Below are positions 24,626 through 32,242 of a DNA stretch of 64,000 nucleotides, piece by piece (the stretch's first letter is position 1; every line of letters begins with the position of its first letter). Source of the DNA: Conchiformibius sp. (GTDB taxonomy: Bacteria > Pseudomonadota > Gammaproteobacteria > Burkholderiales > Neisseriaceae). The position numbers and the translations under genes are program-made. The stretch is taken from assembly GCA_029984035.1 (NCBI GenBank), contig JASBYJ010000001.1:337615-401614 (forward strand). Reading direction: 5' to 3'. Below the pieces are notes generated by a model that was given only the letters and a program-made list of their open reading frames with translations, was not told the origin of the DNA and made no database searches.

Positions 24626-24662
24626 AAAAAGTGTGCGGACGGTTAAAGTCTGCACACTTTTT
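24626..24662. terminator. Bidirectional terminator between the patatin gene and pqiC
   Basis: AAAAAGTGTGCGGAC (24626-24640) pairs with GTCTGCACACTTTTT (24648-24662), with one G-U pair. It has no uptake-sequence content. Confidence 0.88.
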
Positions 24663-24711
24663 ATTTGTATCGAGATGGTCGGGAAATGTATGAACCGACA
24701 ATCCGATTGCG

Positions 24712-25224
24712 TTATTGCAATTGTTCTGCCACGCTGTCTAATCCGCGGTTCAGGCTTTCTATCATGGCGGCGTAACCGTCTCCGTATTGCGGGGTGAGCG
24801 CATGGAAGCTGCGGCGGCTTCCGTCTGCATAGCGTATGTGTCCGCTGATTTCGGTTTCGCCGCGATAGCTGCCTTGAAAACGGTCTATATAGACGGTGTC
24901 TGCGGTTTTCAGGCTGCCTGAAAGATGGGCGGGAATGTAGCGGTTTTTGCCCCGGCGGTTTAATTTGTTGGCAAGAGCTGCAGAAAGGGCTTCGTTGAGC
25001 GGTTCCGCCCAACGGTTTTGACGGGAAAAATGCACTCTGTAGGCATCGGTTTGGTATATCAGGCTGTTTTCGGCGGCGGTTTTCGGTAAGACGGTTTTGA
25101 GTGCGGTAACCGTGCCGTTGCCTTCAGGCAGGCGGTAGGCGCTGTCGGGCAGACGGTAGAGTGCGGTGTCGGTGCTGCTGCAGGCGGCCAGTGCAACGGC
25201 GGTAAACAGGCTCAGGTGTTTCAT
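24712..25224 (-). CDS. pqiC: PqiC-type outer-membrane lipoprotein
   Basis: PqiC is the lipoprotein partner of PqiB in a periplasm-spanning lipid transport system. The 170-residue product begins MKHLSLFTAVALAACSSTD with a lipobox at Cys15 and continues with the ABC-transport-auxiliary (DUF330) fold: LYRLPDSAYRLPEG, NRWAEPLNEALSAALANKL, VYIDRFQGSY. Its ATG overlaps the pqiB stop by four bases (ATGA), so the two are translationally coupled. An uptake sequence is read as LSGSLKTAD in a loop. Confidence 0.87.
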   Translation of the reverse strand: MKHLSLFTAVALAACSSTDTALYRLPDSAYRLPEGNGTVTALKTVLPKTAAENSLIYQTDAYRVHFSRQNRWAEPLNEALSAALANKLNRRGKNRYIPAHLSGSLKTADTVYIDRFQGSYRGETEISGHIRYADGSRRSFHALTPQYGDGYAAMIESLNRGLDSVAEQLQ

Positions 25225-26759
25225 GGTGTTTGCCCTTTGGGAATGGGGTCGTTTGCTTTATGGTTGAAAATCAGTGCATTGGGTTGTTGTTGCAATAGTT
25301 GTAGCAGCGGTTGCGCTTCTTTTAGGGTTCTGTCCAAATGACCGAGCGTTTCGTTGAGATTTTCAGACAGCTTTTGGGTTTCATCGGCCTTCATCAAACG
25401 GTCGGCGGAATGGAGTGCTGATTGCAATTCTTTCAGGCTGCCGTTAAGTTCGGTTACGGTTTTTTCCAGCGGCAGGCGGTTGAATTTGTCTAATAAAGCC
25501 GAAACCTGTTGCGGCAGTTTGTCCAAAGTGGAGCTGTTGGTGGCGATAACGGGGTCGTTGCCGTAGCGTGGGAGAGGTTTGAGCGTTGGCCCTTTGCTTT
25601 CTTCGAGCTCTATCATTTTGCTGCCCAATATCAGATTGTTGCTGCTCATGGTGGCGGCCAATCCGCGGTTTAAGGCTGCCTGAAAGACGTTTTGCCAATA
25701 TTCTTTGCTGTGGTTGGCCGTATCGAAATGGTCGGGTTCGATGCGTATGCGGACGGGAATGCGGTTGTCGGCAAACAGTCTGCCGACATCGCTGCTTTGA
25801 AAATAGGGTGCATCGGCAACGTTGCCGATGCGTATGCCTTTGTATTCTACGGGTGCGCCCGCTTCCAGTCCGCGTATCGATTGGTTGAAAAAGGCAACGT
25901 AATACAGGGTGCGGCTGCCCGGTTGGCTTTCAATTTCACGGCGGTCGTTATAGATGGTGAAGGTATGGTTGTTTTGAATGGCCGGACTTTGAGCCAGGGG
26001 CGTATCGAAAGACACCGCTCCTGAGAGAAATGCCGTCAGCGGTGCGCTGTCTATGTGCAGACCGCTGCCGTTCAGATTAACGTTGATACCGCTTTCCAAC
26101 CAAAAGTGGCTGGATTCGTTAAGCAACTCTTCGTTGGGACTGTAAATAAAAATGCTGTATTCAACAGTTTGGTTCTGGGGGTTGAAATGTGCGGATTCTA
26201 CAGTGCCGACAATGTGGTTTTCATATAAAACGGGCGCACCGATTTGTACCATTTTTCGGTTTTTGCCGCGCAAATGCAGCCTGAGACCTGCCTGACCGAT
26301 AGCAGTAACGGGAGGCAGCGCAGATACGGTGAAGATATTGGTCTTTTCTTCGCTGTTGCCCGGTGAGAATGCGATGTAGGAACCTGAAAGCAATGTACCC
26401 AAGCCGGTGATACCATTTTGGTCGATGCGCGGTTTGACCACCCAAAACTGGGTGTCTTTGCGCATCAAATCAGCAGTTTCGCGGCTCAATTTGGCAGTGA
26501 TTTCCACACCGCTGCGGTCGGGGCGCAAACGGATATTGCTGACGCGTCCGACTTCTACATTCAAGATGCGGATAGTTGTGGTGTTGACGACTATGCCTTC
26601 GGCATTGTCCATCAGCAGAGTGATTTCGGGGCCGCGTTCTTGTACGGCATTAATCAGCAGCCAACAGCCTACAACTACGGCGGCCAGCGGTATCAGCCAA
26701 ACGGTGGATGCCAGCACTTTGTTGGCGCGTATTTTGGCGGGTTGCGGTGTGGTGTTCAT
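25221..26759 (-). CDS. pqiB: PqiB-type MCE protein
   Basis: PqiB forms a stacked-ring needle of MCE domains that bridges the periplasm for lipid transport. The 512-residue protein has an N-terminal cytoplasmic stub, one transmembrane helix (VWLIPLAAVVVGCWLLINAV), three MCE repeats (near residues 45-135, 160-230 and 285-390; each with GxxVxYxGIxIGxV-like motifs such as GAPVEYKGIRIGNV), and a C-terminal coiled coil (LEKTVTELNGSLKELQSAL) forming the needle. The usual upstream partner gene pqiA (inner-membrane protein) is absent: thiD lies only 177 bases upstream. Confidence 0.9.
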   Translation of the reverse strand: MNTTPQPAKIRANKVLASTVWLIPLAAVVVGCWLLINAVQERGPEITLLMDNAEGIVVNTTTIRILNVEVGRVSNIRLRPDRSGVEITAKLSRETADLMRKDTQFWVVKPRIDQNGITGLGTLLSGSYIAFSPGNSEEKTNIFTVSALPPVTAIGQAGLRLHLRGKNRKMVQIGAPVLYENHIVGTVESAHFNPQNQTVEYSIFIYSPNEELLNESSHFWLESGINVNLNGSGLHIDSAPLTAFLSGAVSFDTPLAQSPAIQNNHTFTIYNDRREIESQPGSRTLYYVAFFNQSIRGLEAGAPVEYKGIRIGNVADAPYFQSSDVGRLFADNRIPVRIRIEPDHFDTANHSKEYWQNVFQAALNRGLAATMSSNNLILGSKMIELEESKGPTLKPLPRYGNDPVIATNSSTLDKLPQQVSALLDKFNRLPLEKTVTELNGSLKELQSALHSADRLMKADETQKLSENLNETLGHLDRTLKEAQPLLQLLQQQPNALIFNHKANDPIPKGQTP

Positions 26760-26936
26760 GTGTCAAACGAATACTTTCGGAAAAACTATTATAACTCCTA
26801 TGAGCGGTAAATTACGGTCTTTTTAAGTATTTCTAACGATAGATGCCTGATTGGAGCTTATCGGAGGCATAACATCGGACAGTACATAACTCCGAATTGG
26901 TTCAATAGTCGAAAAAATCATTCTTTTTGGGGAGTA

Positions 26937-27743
26937 TTAGTTTTCCATCCGCATTGCCCAATGGTTTAAAGGCCCTTGTCCGTTGCCGATATTCAAAGGG
27001 GAGGAGATGGCGGCGGACAGGAGTGCTTTGGCGGTACGTATGGCATGTTCGATACTTGCGCCTTTTGCCAGCTCTGCGGTGATACAGGCGGACAGTGTGC
27101 AGCCTGTGCCGTGCGTATGCCTTGTGAGGGTGCGGGGGCTTTCCAATACGAAACGGTTTTCAGGTGTGAAAACCCAATCTTTACATATCAGGCTGCCTGA
27201 ATTTTCGCTGTGTCCGCCTTTAATGAGTACGGTTTGGACCCCTTGTGCCTGCAAACGTTCGGCAGCTTCTGCGGCATCGTGGTCGGTACGAACGTTTATG
27301 CCTGTAAGGACGTAGGTTTCAGGCAGGTTGGGGGTTAATACGTTTGCCAGCGGCAGCAGATGGGATTTGAATGCGGCAAGCGCATTTTTCTGTAGCAGAG
27401 GCGTGCCGTCTTTCGCTGCCATAACGGGGTCGAGCACAAACGTGCCGAAATCGTGCTCATGAATTTTTTCGACAATGCCTTCAATCATATCGGCTGTGCC
27501 GAGCATGCCTGTTTTGAATGCTTTGATGTGGAAATCTGCCGCCAGTGCGTCAAGTTGTGCGCGAACGGTATCGACAGGCAGCATCAATGTGGTGCCGATG
27601 CCCAAAGTGTTTTGGGCGGTGACGGCGGTAATGACACTGGTGCCGAATACGCGGCGCATTTGGAAGGTTTTCAAATCGGCTTGAATGCCGGCACCGCCGC
27701 CGCTGTCGGAACCGGCGATGCTTAGGGCTTGAGGGGTAAACAT
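26937..27743 (-). CDS. thiD: Hydroxymethylpyrimidine/phosphomethylpyrimidine kinase
   Basis: ThiD phosphorylates HMP twice to HMP-PP for thiamine synthesis. The 268-residue ribokinase-fold protein has ALSIAGSDSGGGAGIQADLKTF at the start, VLDPVMAAKDG, LTPNLPET and the anion-hole motif THGTGCTLSACI with the catalytic base. The frame is open to 27992, but that would overlap thiM; ATG 27743 begins the conserved MFTPQALSIAGSD. It lies 32 bases downstream of thiM in the riboswitch-controlled unit. Confidence 0.95.
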   Translation of the reverse strand: MFTPQALSIAGSDSGGGAGIQADLKTFQMRRVFGTSVITAVTAQNTLGIGTTLMLPVDTVRAQLDALAADFHIKAFKTGMLGTADMIEGIVEKIHEHDFGTFVLDPVMAAKDGTPLLQKNALAAFKSHLLPLANVLTPNLPETYVLTGINVRTDHDAAEAAERLQAQGVQTVLIKGGHSENSGSLICKDWVFTPENRFVLESPRTLTRHTHGTGCTLSACITAELAKGASIEHAIRTAKALLSAAISSPLNIGNGQGPLNHWAMRMEN

Positions 27744-27775
27744 GGCTGCTTCCGTTTCCGTTGTGCCGGTTTGTT

Positions 27776-28585
27776 TCAGGCAGCCTGATGCCATACCACG
27801 TTGGCGGCTTGGGCGACAGCGGTATGGTCTACGGCTGCCAATGCATCTAAAAAGCGCACCATAAAACTGCCGCTTTGCGTGGGCTGCAAACCTTGTGCGG
27901 CGATTTCTCCTGCAACGGCATAGACTGTGCAGGCTTCTGTCAGTGCGTCCAAGCCTTTTTCCTTGGGGGAAACGGCTAAGAACGCACCGCATACGGTACT
28001 GAGTAGGCAGCCTGAAGCGGTTATTTTAGGCAGCAGGGGCGTACCGTTGGCGGCAACGGCAGTGCGTTTGCCATCGGAAATGTAGTCTTTTTCGCCGCTG
28101 AGAACAATGAAACACTTGTGTTTGCGTGCTGCCTGTTCGGCAACGTGTTGCAAATCGGCATGGCCTTCGCCTGCATCTACGCCTTTCGCTTGCCAGTCGG
28201 TGTCTGCAAGATAGGCGATTTCGCCTGCGTTGCCGCGTATTGCGGTGATGTCGATTTCTTTCAGCAGACGCATGGCGGCATCGCGGCGCAAGCGGCTTGC
28301 GGCAACGGCAACGGGGTCCAGTACAACGGGAATGCCTGCCTGATTGGCGGCTTTGCCTGCTGCTATCATGGCGTTCAGGTTGTTTGGGTTGGGCGTGCCC
28401 AAATTGAGTACGACCGCATTGCTGATGGAAGCCAGTTCCGCCATTTCTTCGGGACTGTCGGCCATGATGGGTGAGGCGCCCAGTGCGAGCAGACCGTTGG
28501 CGGAGAAATGGGCGGAGACCAGATTGGTGATGTTGTGGATGAGCGGATTACGGCTGCGGATTAAGTCCAAAAATTCGGGTTTCAT
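27776..28585 (-). CDS. thiM: Hydroxyethylthiazole kinase
   Basis: ThiM phosphorylates the thiazole moiety, mainly in salvage. The 269-residue protein shows NPLIHNITNLVSAHFSANGLLALGASPIMADSPEEM, LDPVAVAAS, IRGNAGEI and the ATP/anion motif ITASGCLLSTVCGAF, where a glycine-cysteine pair matches the family. AAAGGAA sits before the ATG. The C-terminus reads HQAA-stop, provided by an uptake sequence. Transcription should be controlled by the TPP riboswitch upstream. Confidence 0.95.
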   Translation of the reverse strand: MKPEFLDLIRSRNPLIHNITNLVSAHFSANGLLALGASPIMADSPEEMAELASISNAVVLNLGTPNPNNLNAMIAAGKAANQAGIPVVLDPVAVAASRLRRDAAMRLLKEIDITAIRGNAGEIAYLADTDWQAKGVDAGEGHADLQHVAEQAARKHKCFIVLSGEKDYISDGKRTAVAANGTPLLPKITASGCLLSTVCGAFLAVSPKEKGLDALTEACTVYAVAGEIAAQGLQPTQSGSFMVRFLDALAAVDHTAVAQAANVVWHQAA

Positions 28586-28645
28586 GAAGATTCCTTTGAT
28601 GGGAGATAAGGGTAAATAAAAGCTGGGATAAGTGTTTCAGACGGT

Positions 28646-28698
28646 AAAAAAACACCGTTCGGGCTGCCTGAAAAGTAAACGGGCAGCCCGAACGGTGT
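28646..28698 (-). terminator. Riboswitch-controlled terminator of thiMD
   Basis: On the minus strand ACACCGTTCGGGCTGCC pairs over 17 bases with its complement (28682-28698 with 28652-28668) and is followed by seven T. It lies 31 bases after the riboswitch aptamer and 61 bases before thiM, the layout of a transcription-attenuating switch. One arm contains an uptake sequence with one mismatch. Confidence 0.88.
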
Positions 28699-28728
28699 TC
28701 GGTAAAAACGTTGGAGCAAACATCGGAT

Positions 28729-28807
28729 TCAGTTTCCTACGGCGGTATCAACCGCATCAGGTTCAACGGGTATCATCTCAGTCTGTTTGCACAGACACCC
28801 CGACTAA
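28729..28807 (-). promoter_or_regulatory. TPP riboswitch (THI element)
   Basis: The minus strand contains the conserved THI-box parts in order: GGGGTG, CTGAGATGATACCCG, GAACCTGATGCGGTT, and ATACCGCCGTAGGAAA. P1 can form between TTAGT and ACTGA at the two ends. It binds thiamine pyrophosphate and precedes thiM and thiD, whose products lead to TPP. Confidence 0.96.
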
Positions 28808-28817
28808 AACGCCGCGT

Positions 28818-28847
28818 ATCATGCCATAGCTGTTTGGAGTACGTCAA
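28818..28847 (-). promoter_or_regulatory. Promoter of the thiM-thiD transcript
   Basis: On the minus strand TTGACG is followed after 18 bases by CATGAT, placing the start just before the riboswitch aptamer at about 28811. Position relative to the riboswitch supports it more than the -10 match. Confidence 0.5.
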
Positions 28848-29034
28848 ATGCCGAGTTTTGTGGGTGGCGGATGCGTTTGAAATCGGGGTGTATATCATTT
28901 CGGGCTATGCGCTTGGGCGGTATCAACCGGCAGTATGGCCGTGCGGCATTGCTTGTGTACGGGGTGCGCCAAGTGTGCTGTTTCGTTGGAACCCGTCTTA
29001 GGCTGCCTGAAATGTAATATTGTGAAAACGCATA

Positions 29035-29063
29035 CTTGTTTTTCTTTTCAGGCAGCCTTATAT
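29035..29063 (+). promoter_or_regulatory. Heat-shock (RpoH-like) promoter of clpB
   Basis: CTTGTTT, 14 bases, then CCTTATAT resembles the sigma-32 pattern CTTGAAA / CCCCATAT. It lies 38 bases before the clpB ATG. The spacer contains an uptake sequence (TTCAGGCAGCCT). A sigma-70 reading (TTGTTT, 17 bases, TATATC) is also possible. Confidence 0.45.
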
Positions 29064-29100
29064 CTCTTGATACGAGAACACTTTCCAAGAGGAAAAACAA

Positions 29101-31677
29101 ATGAATACTATGGAATTTACCAGCCGTTTTGCCCAGATATTGCAGCGGGCGCAACAGGACGCACTCACTGCTGATCATGCCTATCTTGAGGCGGTTCATG
29201 TGCTCAATGTATTGTTGCAGGATAAACAAAGCGGTATGTCTGCATTATTGGTGAACGCAGGCGGAAATGTTGCGCAAATCCACCGCGATGTTCAGGCAGC
29301 CTTGAACGGATTACCACGCGTCAGCGGACAGGGAGGCCAGATTCATCCTTCACGCGAGTTACAGAATGTATTGAATCTGATGAATAAGGCAGCAGCAAAA
29401 CGCGGCGACAGTTATATCGCCAGTGAGTTGTTTTTACTGGCCTTATTGCAGGAGAATGGAGCTGCAGGCAAGATTTTGAAAGATGCAGGCGTATCTGAAA
29501 CAAAATTGCAACAAGTAATCGAACAATTAAACAAAGGAGAAGCTGTGGATAATCCGAATGCAGAAGAATTACGCGAAGCCCTGAAAAAATACACCCTCGA
29601 CCTCACCGCCCGCGCCCGCGAAGGCAAGCTTGACCCCGTTATCGGGCGCGATGACGAAATCCGCCGCGCCGTGCAAGTGCTGCAACGGCGCACCAAAAAC
29701 AATCCCGTGTTAATCGGCGAACCGGGCGTGGGCAAAACCGCGATTGTGGAAGGCTTGGCGCAACGGATTGTCAACGGCGAAGTGCCCGAATCCCTGCGCG
29801 ACAAACGCCTGCTGGTGTTGGATTTGGCGGCCTTGATTGCGGGCGCGAAATATCGCGGCGAGTTTGAAGAACGCCTCAAAGCCGTGTTGAACGACTTGGC
29901 AAAAGACGATGGCAACACGCTGATTTTTATTGACGAAATCCACACCCTTGTCGGCGCGGGCAAAACGGACGGCGCGATGGACGCGGGCAATATGCTCAAA
30001 CCCGCGCTGGCACGCGGCGAGTTGCACTGCATCGGCGCGACCACGCTGGACGAATACCGCCAATACATTGAAAAAGATGCCGCTTTGGAACGCCGTTTCC
30101 AAAAAGTGTTGGTGAACGAACCGAGCGTGGAAGACACGGTGGCGATTTTGCGCGGCTTGCAGGAGCGTTACGAAATCCATCACGGCGTGGACATTACCGA
30201 CCCTGCCATCGTTGCCGCCGCCGAGTTGTCCAACCGCTATATTACCGACCGTTTCCTGCCCGACAAAGCCATTGATTTGGTGGACGAAGCCGCCAGCCGC
30301 ATCAAAATGGAGCTGGATTCCAAGCCCGAACAGATGGACAAGCTCGACCGCCGCATTATCCAGTTGAAAATGGAAAAAATGCACGTTGAGAAGGAAACGG
30401 ACGAGGCTAGCAAAAAACGTTTGCAACTGATTGACGAAGAAATCGCGGTTTTGCAAAAAGAATACGCCGATTTGGACGAAATCTGGAAAGCGGAAAAAGC
30501 GGTGTCGGCAGGCACGGCGGGCTTGAAAAAGCAGATTGACGAAACCAAAGTGCAGATTGAACAGGCGAAACGTCAGGGCGATTTTGCCCGCGCTTCGGAA
30601 TTGGAATACGGCGAGTTGCCGAAATTGGCGCAGCAGCTTCAGGCAGCCGAGCAAAGCGGCGGCGGTGCCCAGCCGAACAAGCTGTTCCGTACCGAAGTCG
30701 GCGCGGAAGAAATCGCCGAAATCGTGTCGCGCATGACCGGCATTCCCGTGTCCAAAATGATGGCGGGCGAGCGCGAGAAGCTGTTGAAAATGGAAGAGGT
30801 TTTGCATCAGCGCGTGGTCGGTCAGGACGAAGCGGTGCGTGCGGTGGCGGACGCCATCCGCCGCAGCCGTTCCGGTTTGGCCGACCCGAACAAGCCCTAT
30901 GGCAGTTTCCTGTTTCTGGGCCCGACCGGAGTGGGCAAAACCGAGTTGTGCAAAACGCTGGCAGGCTTTTTGTTTGACAGCGAGGAGCATTTAATCCGCG
31001 TGGATATGTCGGAATACATGGAAAAACACAGCATTGCGCGTTTGATTGGTGCGCCGCCGGGCTATGTGGGCTACGAAGAGGGCGGTTATCTCACCGAGCA
31101 GGTGCGCCGCAAACCGTACAGCGTGATTTTGCTGGACGAAGTGGAAAAAGCGCACCCCGATGTGTTCAATATTCTGCTGCAAGTGCTTGATGACGGACGT
31201 TTGACGGACGGGCAGGGGCGCACGGTGGACTTTAAAAACACGGTGATTGTGATGACCAGCAATATCGGCAGCCAGCACATTCAGGATTTGGGCGACACCG
31301 CCGATTATGCGGCGGTGAAAGCGGCGGTGATGGCGGACGTGAAAGCCTATTTCCGTCCCGAACTGATTAACCGCATTGATGAAGTGGTGGTGTTTCACGG
31401 CTTGGGTCGCGAGCATATCCGCAGCATCGCGCAAATCCAATTGCAAAGTTTGCGCCGCCGTTTGGCAACACAAGATTTGCATTTGGCGGTTTCCGAAGCG
31501 GCGTTGGACGTGTTGGCACAGGCGGGTTTTGACCCGATTTACGGGGCGCGTCCGCTCAAACGGGCGATTCAGGCGGAGTTGGAAAATCCGCTTGCCAAAG
31601 CCTTGTTGGAAGGGCGTTATGCGGCGGGCGCGACCGTAAGCGTGGATGCAGACGGGGATAATCTGGTGTTTGTTTAA
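29101..31677 (+). CDS. clpB: ATP-dependent disaggregase ClpB
   Basis: ClpB (Hsp104) is a hexameric AAA+ chaperone that, with DnaK, rescues aggregated proteins. The 858-residue protein has the Clp N domain (1-145), AAA1 with GEPGVGKT near 206-213 and Walker B LIFIDEIHT, the middle coiled coil (about 400-525), AAA2 with GPTGVGKT near 606 and VILLDEVEK, and the C-terminal domain ending with RPLKRAIQ. AAGAGG precedes the ATG. The first 470 bases are of ordinary local composition, but from about 29575 the sequence becomes markedly GC-rich with CGC/GCC codons, suggesting a mosaic gene. Confidence 0.97.
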   Translation: MNTMEFTSRFAQILQRAQQDALTADHAYLEAVHVLNVLLQDKQSGMSALLVNAGGNVAQIHRDVQAALNGLPRVSGQGGQIHPSRELQNVLNLMNKAAAKRGDSYIASELFLLALLQENGAAGKILKDAGVSETKLQQVIEQLNKGEAVDNPNAEELREALKKYTLDLTARAREGKLDPVIGRDDEIRRAVQVLQRRTKNNPVLIGEPGVGKTAIVEGLAQRIVNGEVPESLRDKRLLVLDLAALIAGAKYRGEFEERLKAVLNDLAKDDGNTLIFIDEIHTLVGAGKTDGAMDAGNMLKPALARGELHCIGATTLDEYRQYIEKDAALERRFQKVLVNEPSVEDTVAILRGLQERYEIHHGVDITDPAIVAAAELSNRYITDRFLPDKAIDLVDEAASRIKMELDSKPEQMDKLDRRIIQLKMEKMHVEKETDEASKKRLQLIDEEIAVLQKEYADLDEIWKAEKAVSAGTAGLKKQIDETKVQIEQAKRQGDFARASELEYGELPKLAQQLQAAEQSGGGAQPNKLFRTEVGAEEIAEIVSRMTGIPVSKMMAGEREKLLKMEEVLHQRVVGQDEAVRAVADAIRRSRSGLADPNKPYGSFLFLGPTGVGKTELCKTLAGFLFDSEEHLIRVDMSEYMEKHSIARLIGAPPGYVGYEEGGYLTEQVRRKPYSVILLDEVEKAHPDVFNILLQVLDDGRLTDGQGRTVDFKNTVIVMTSNIGSQHIQDLGDTADYAAVKAAVMADVKAYFRPELINRIDEVVVFHGLGREHIRSIAQIQLQSLRRRLATQDLHLAVSEAALDVLAQAGFDPIYGARPLKRAIQAELENPLAKALLEGRYAAGATVSVDADGDNLVFV

Positions 31678-31686
31678 ACTGAAAAG

Positions 31687-31717
31687 CGGGCTGCCTGAAA
31701 CGGTTTCAGGCAGCCCG
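31687..31717 (+). terminator. Terminator after clpB
   Basis: CGGGCTGCCTGAAAC (31687-31701) pairs with GTTTCAGGCAGCCCG (31703-31717) and is followed by AAAATTTTT. It is an extended uptake-sequence pair between convergent genes. Confidence 0.75.
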
Positions 31718-31724
31718 AAAATTT

Positions 31725-32156
31725 TTAATGTCTGATGCTTAAACGTGGACGCTGTTCGTTGGCATAAGCGGCGGAAATATTGTTTTTACACGTTCTGCCA
31801 CATTTCGGGCAACGCGCACTGCCTACCCATAAATGACTGTTTGTGCTGCCGAAACGTTTTCGGTACATTTCGCAACTTTCTTCCCAAGCATTTTTGAGAT
31901 TTTCTGCATCTTGTGTGCCGCGCATACCAAAATAGGGAAAATGATGCAGGAAATAACCGAAAACCGCTTCACAATCTGCCTGATATTTCTGCGTATCCAA
32001 AATATGCAAATGCCAAAACTCGTCAATATCACGGGCAGGTACAACCGCCGGTATTGGGATATTTTTAAATAGACGGAATATTGTGCTTGTCCCGGCCGTG
32101 ACACAGCGGAGCTTGTGCAAGAATGGCGGCAACGTTTCGGCAAAATATAAAAACAC
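31725..32156 (-). pseudogene. GRDP-like (glycine-rich domain protein-like) gene, 5' end doubtful
   Basis: The segment DIDEFWHLHILDTQKYQADC followed by FGYFLHHFPYFGMRG is the signature of the GRDP/DUF1399 family, of unknown function, with the conserved WHxHILDT. A C-terminal CPKCGRTCKN could bind zinc. The frame runs to 32156, where the only start is a GTG inside a strong terminator hairpin, and the first 45 residues have no family likeness; no in-frame ATG precedes the signature. The gene therefore seems truncated or frameshifted at its 5' end, unless an unusual start codon is used. Confidence 0.55.
32073..32147 (+). pseudogene. Possible 3' remnant of a plus-strand gene
   Basis: A short open frame on the plus strand (TEYCACPGRDTAELVQEWRQRF and two more residues) ends in TAA four bases before a terminator hairpin. 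It follows an in-frame TAG. It overlaps the doubtful 5' part of the GRDP-like gene on the other strand, so a fragment of another gene may have been joined here. I do not recognise it. Confidence 0.2.
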
Positions 32157-32182
32157 CGCGATTTTCGCGGTGTTTGGGTTTT
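32151..32182. terminator. Bidirectional terminator before thrC end
   Basis: AAACACCGCGA (32151-32161) pairs with TCGCGGTGTTT (32165-32175); six T follow on the plus strand and five on the minus strand. It ends thrC transcription on the minus strand. Confidence 0.85.
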
Positions 32183-32242
32183 TTAGGCAGCCTTTGTTGC
32201 AAACTTTTATGATGTAAAGGCCGTATTTTGGGCAGTTATGGT

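Noticed and set aside
29412..30990. Long minus-strand open frames inside clpB (up to 426 codons)
   Set aside because: GC-rich coding DNA often leaves the opposite strand open. The translations (repetitive His/Phe or Ser/Arg) match no family.
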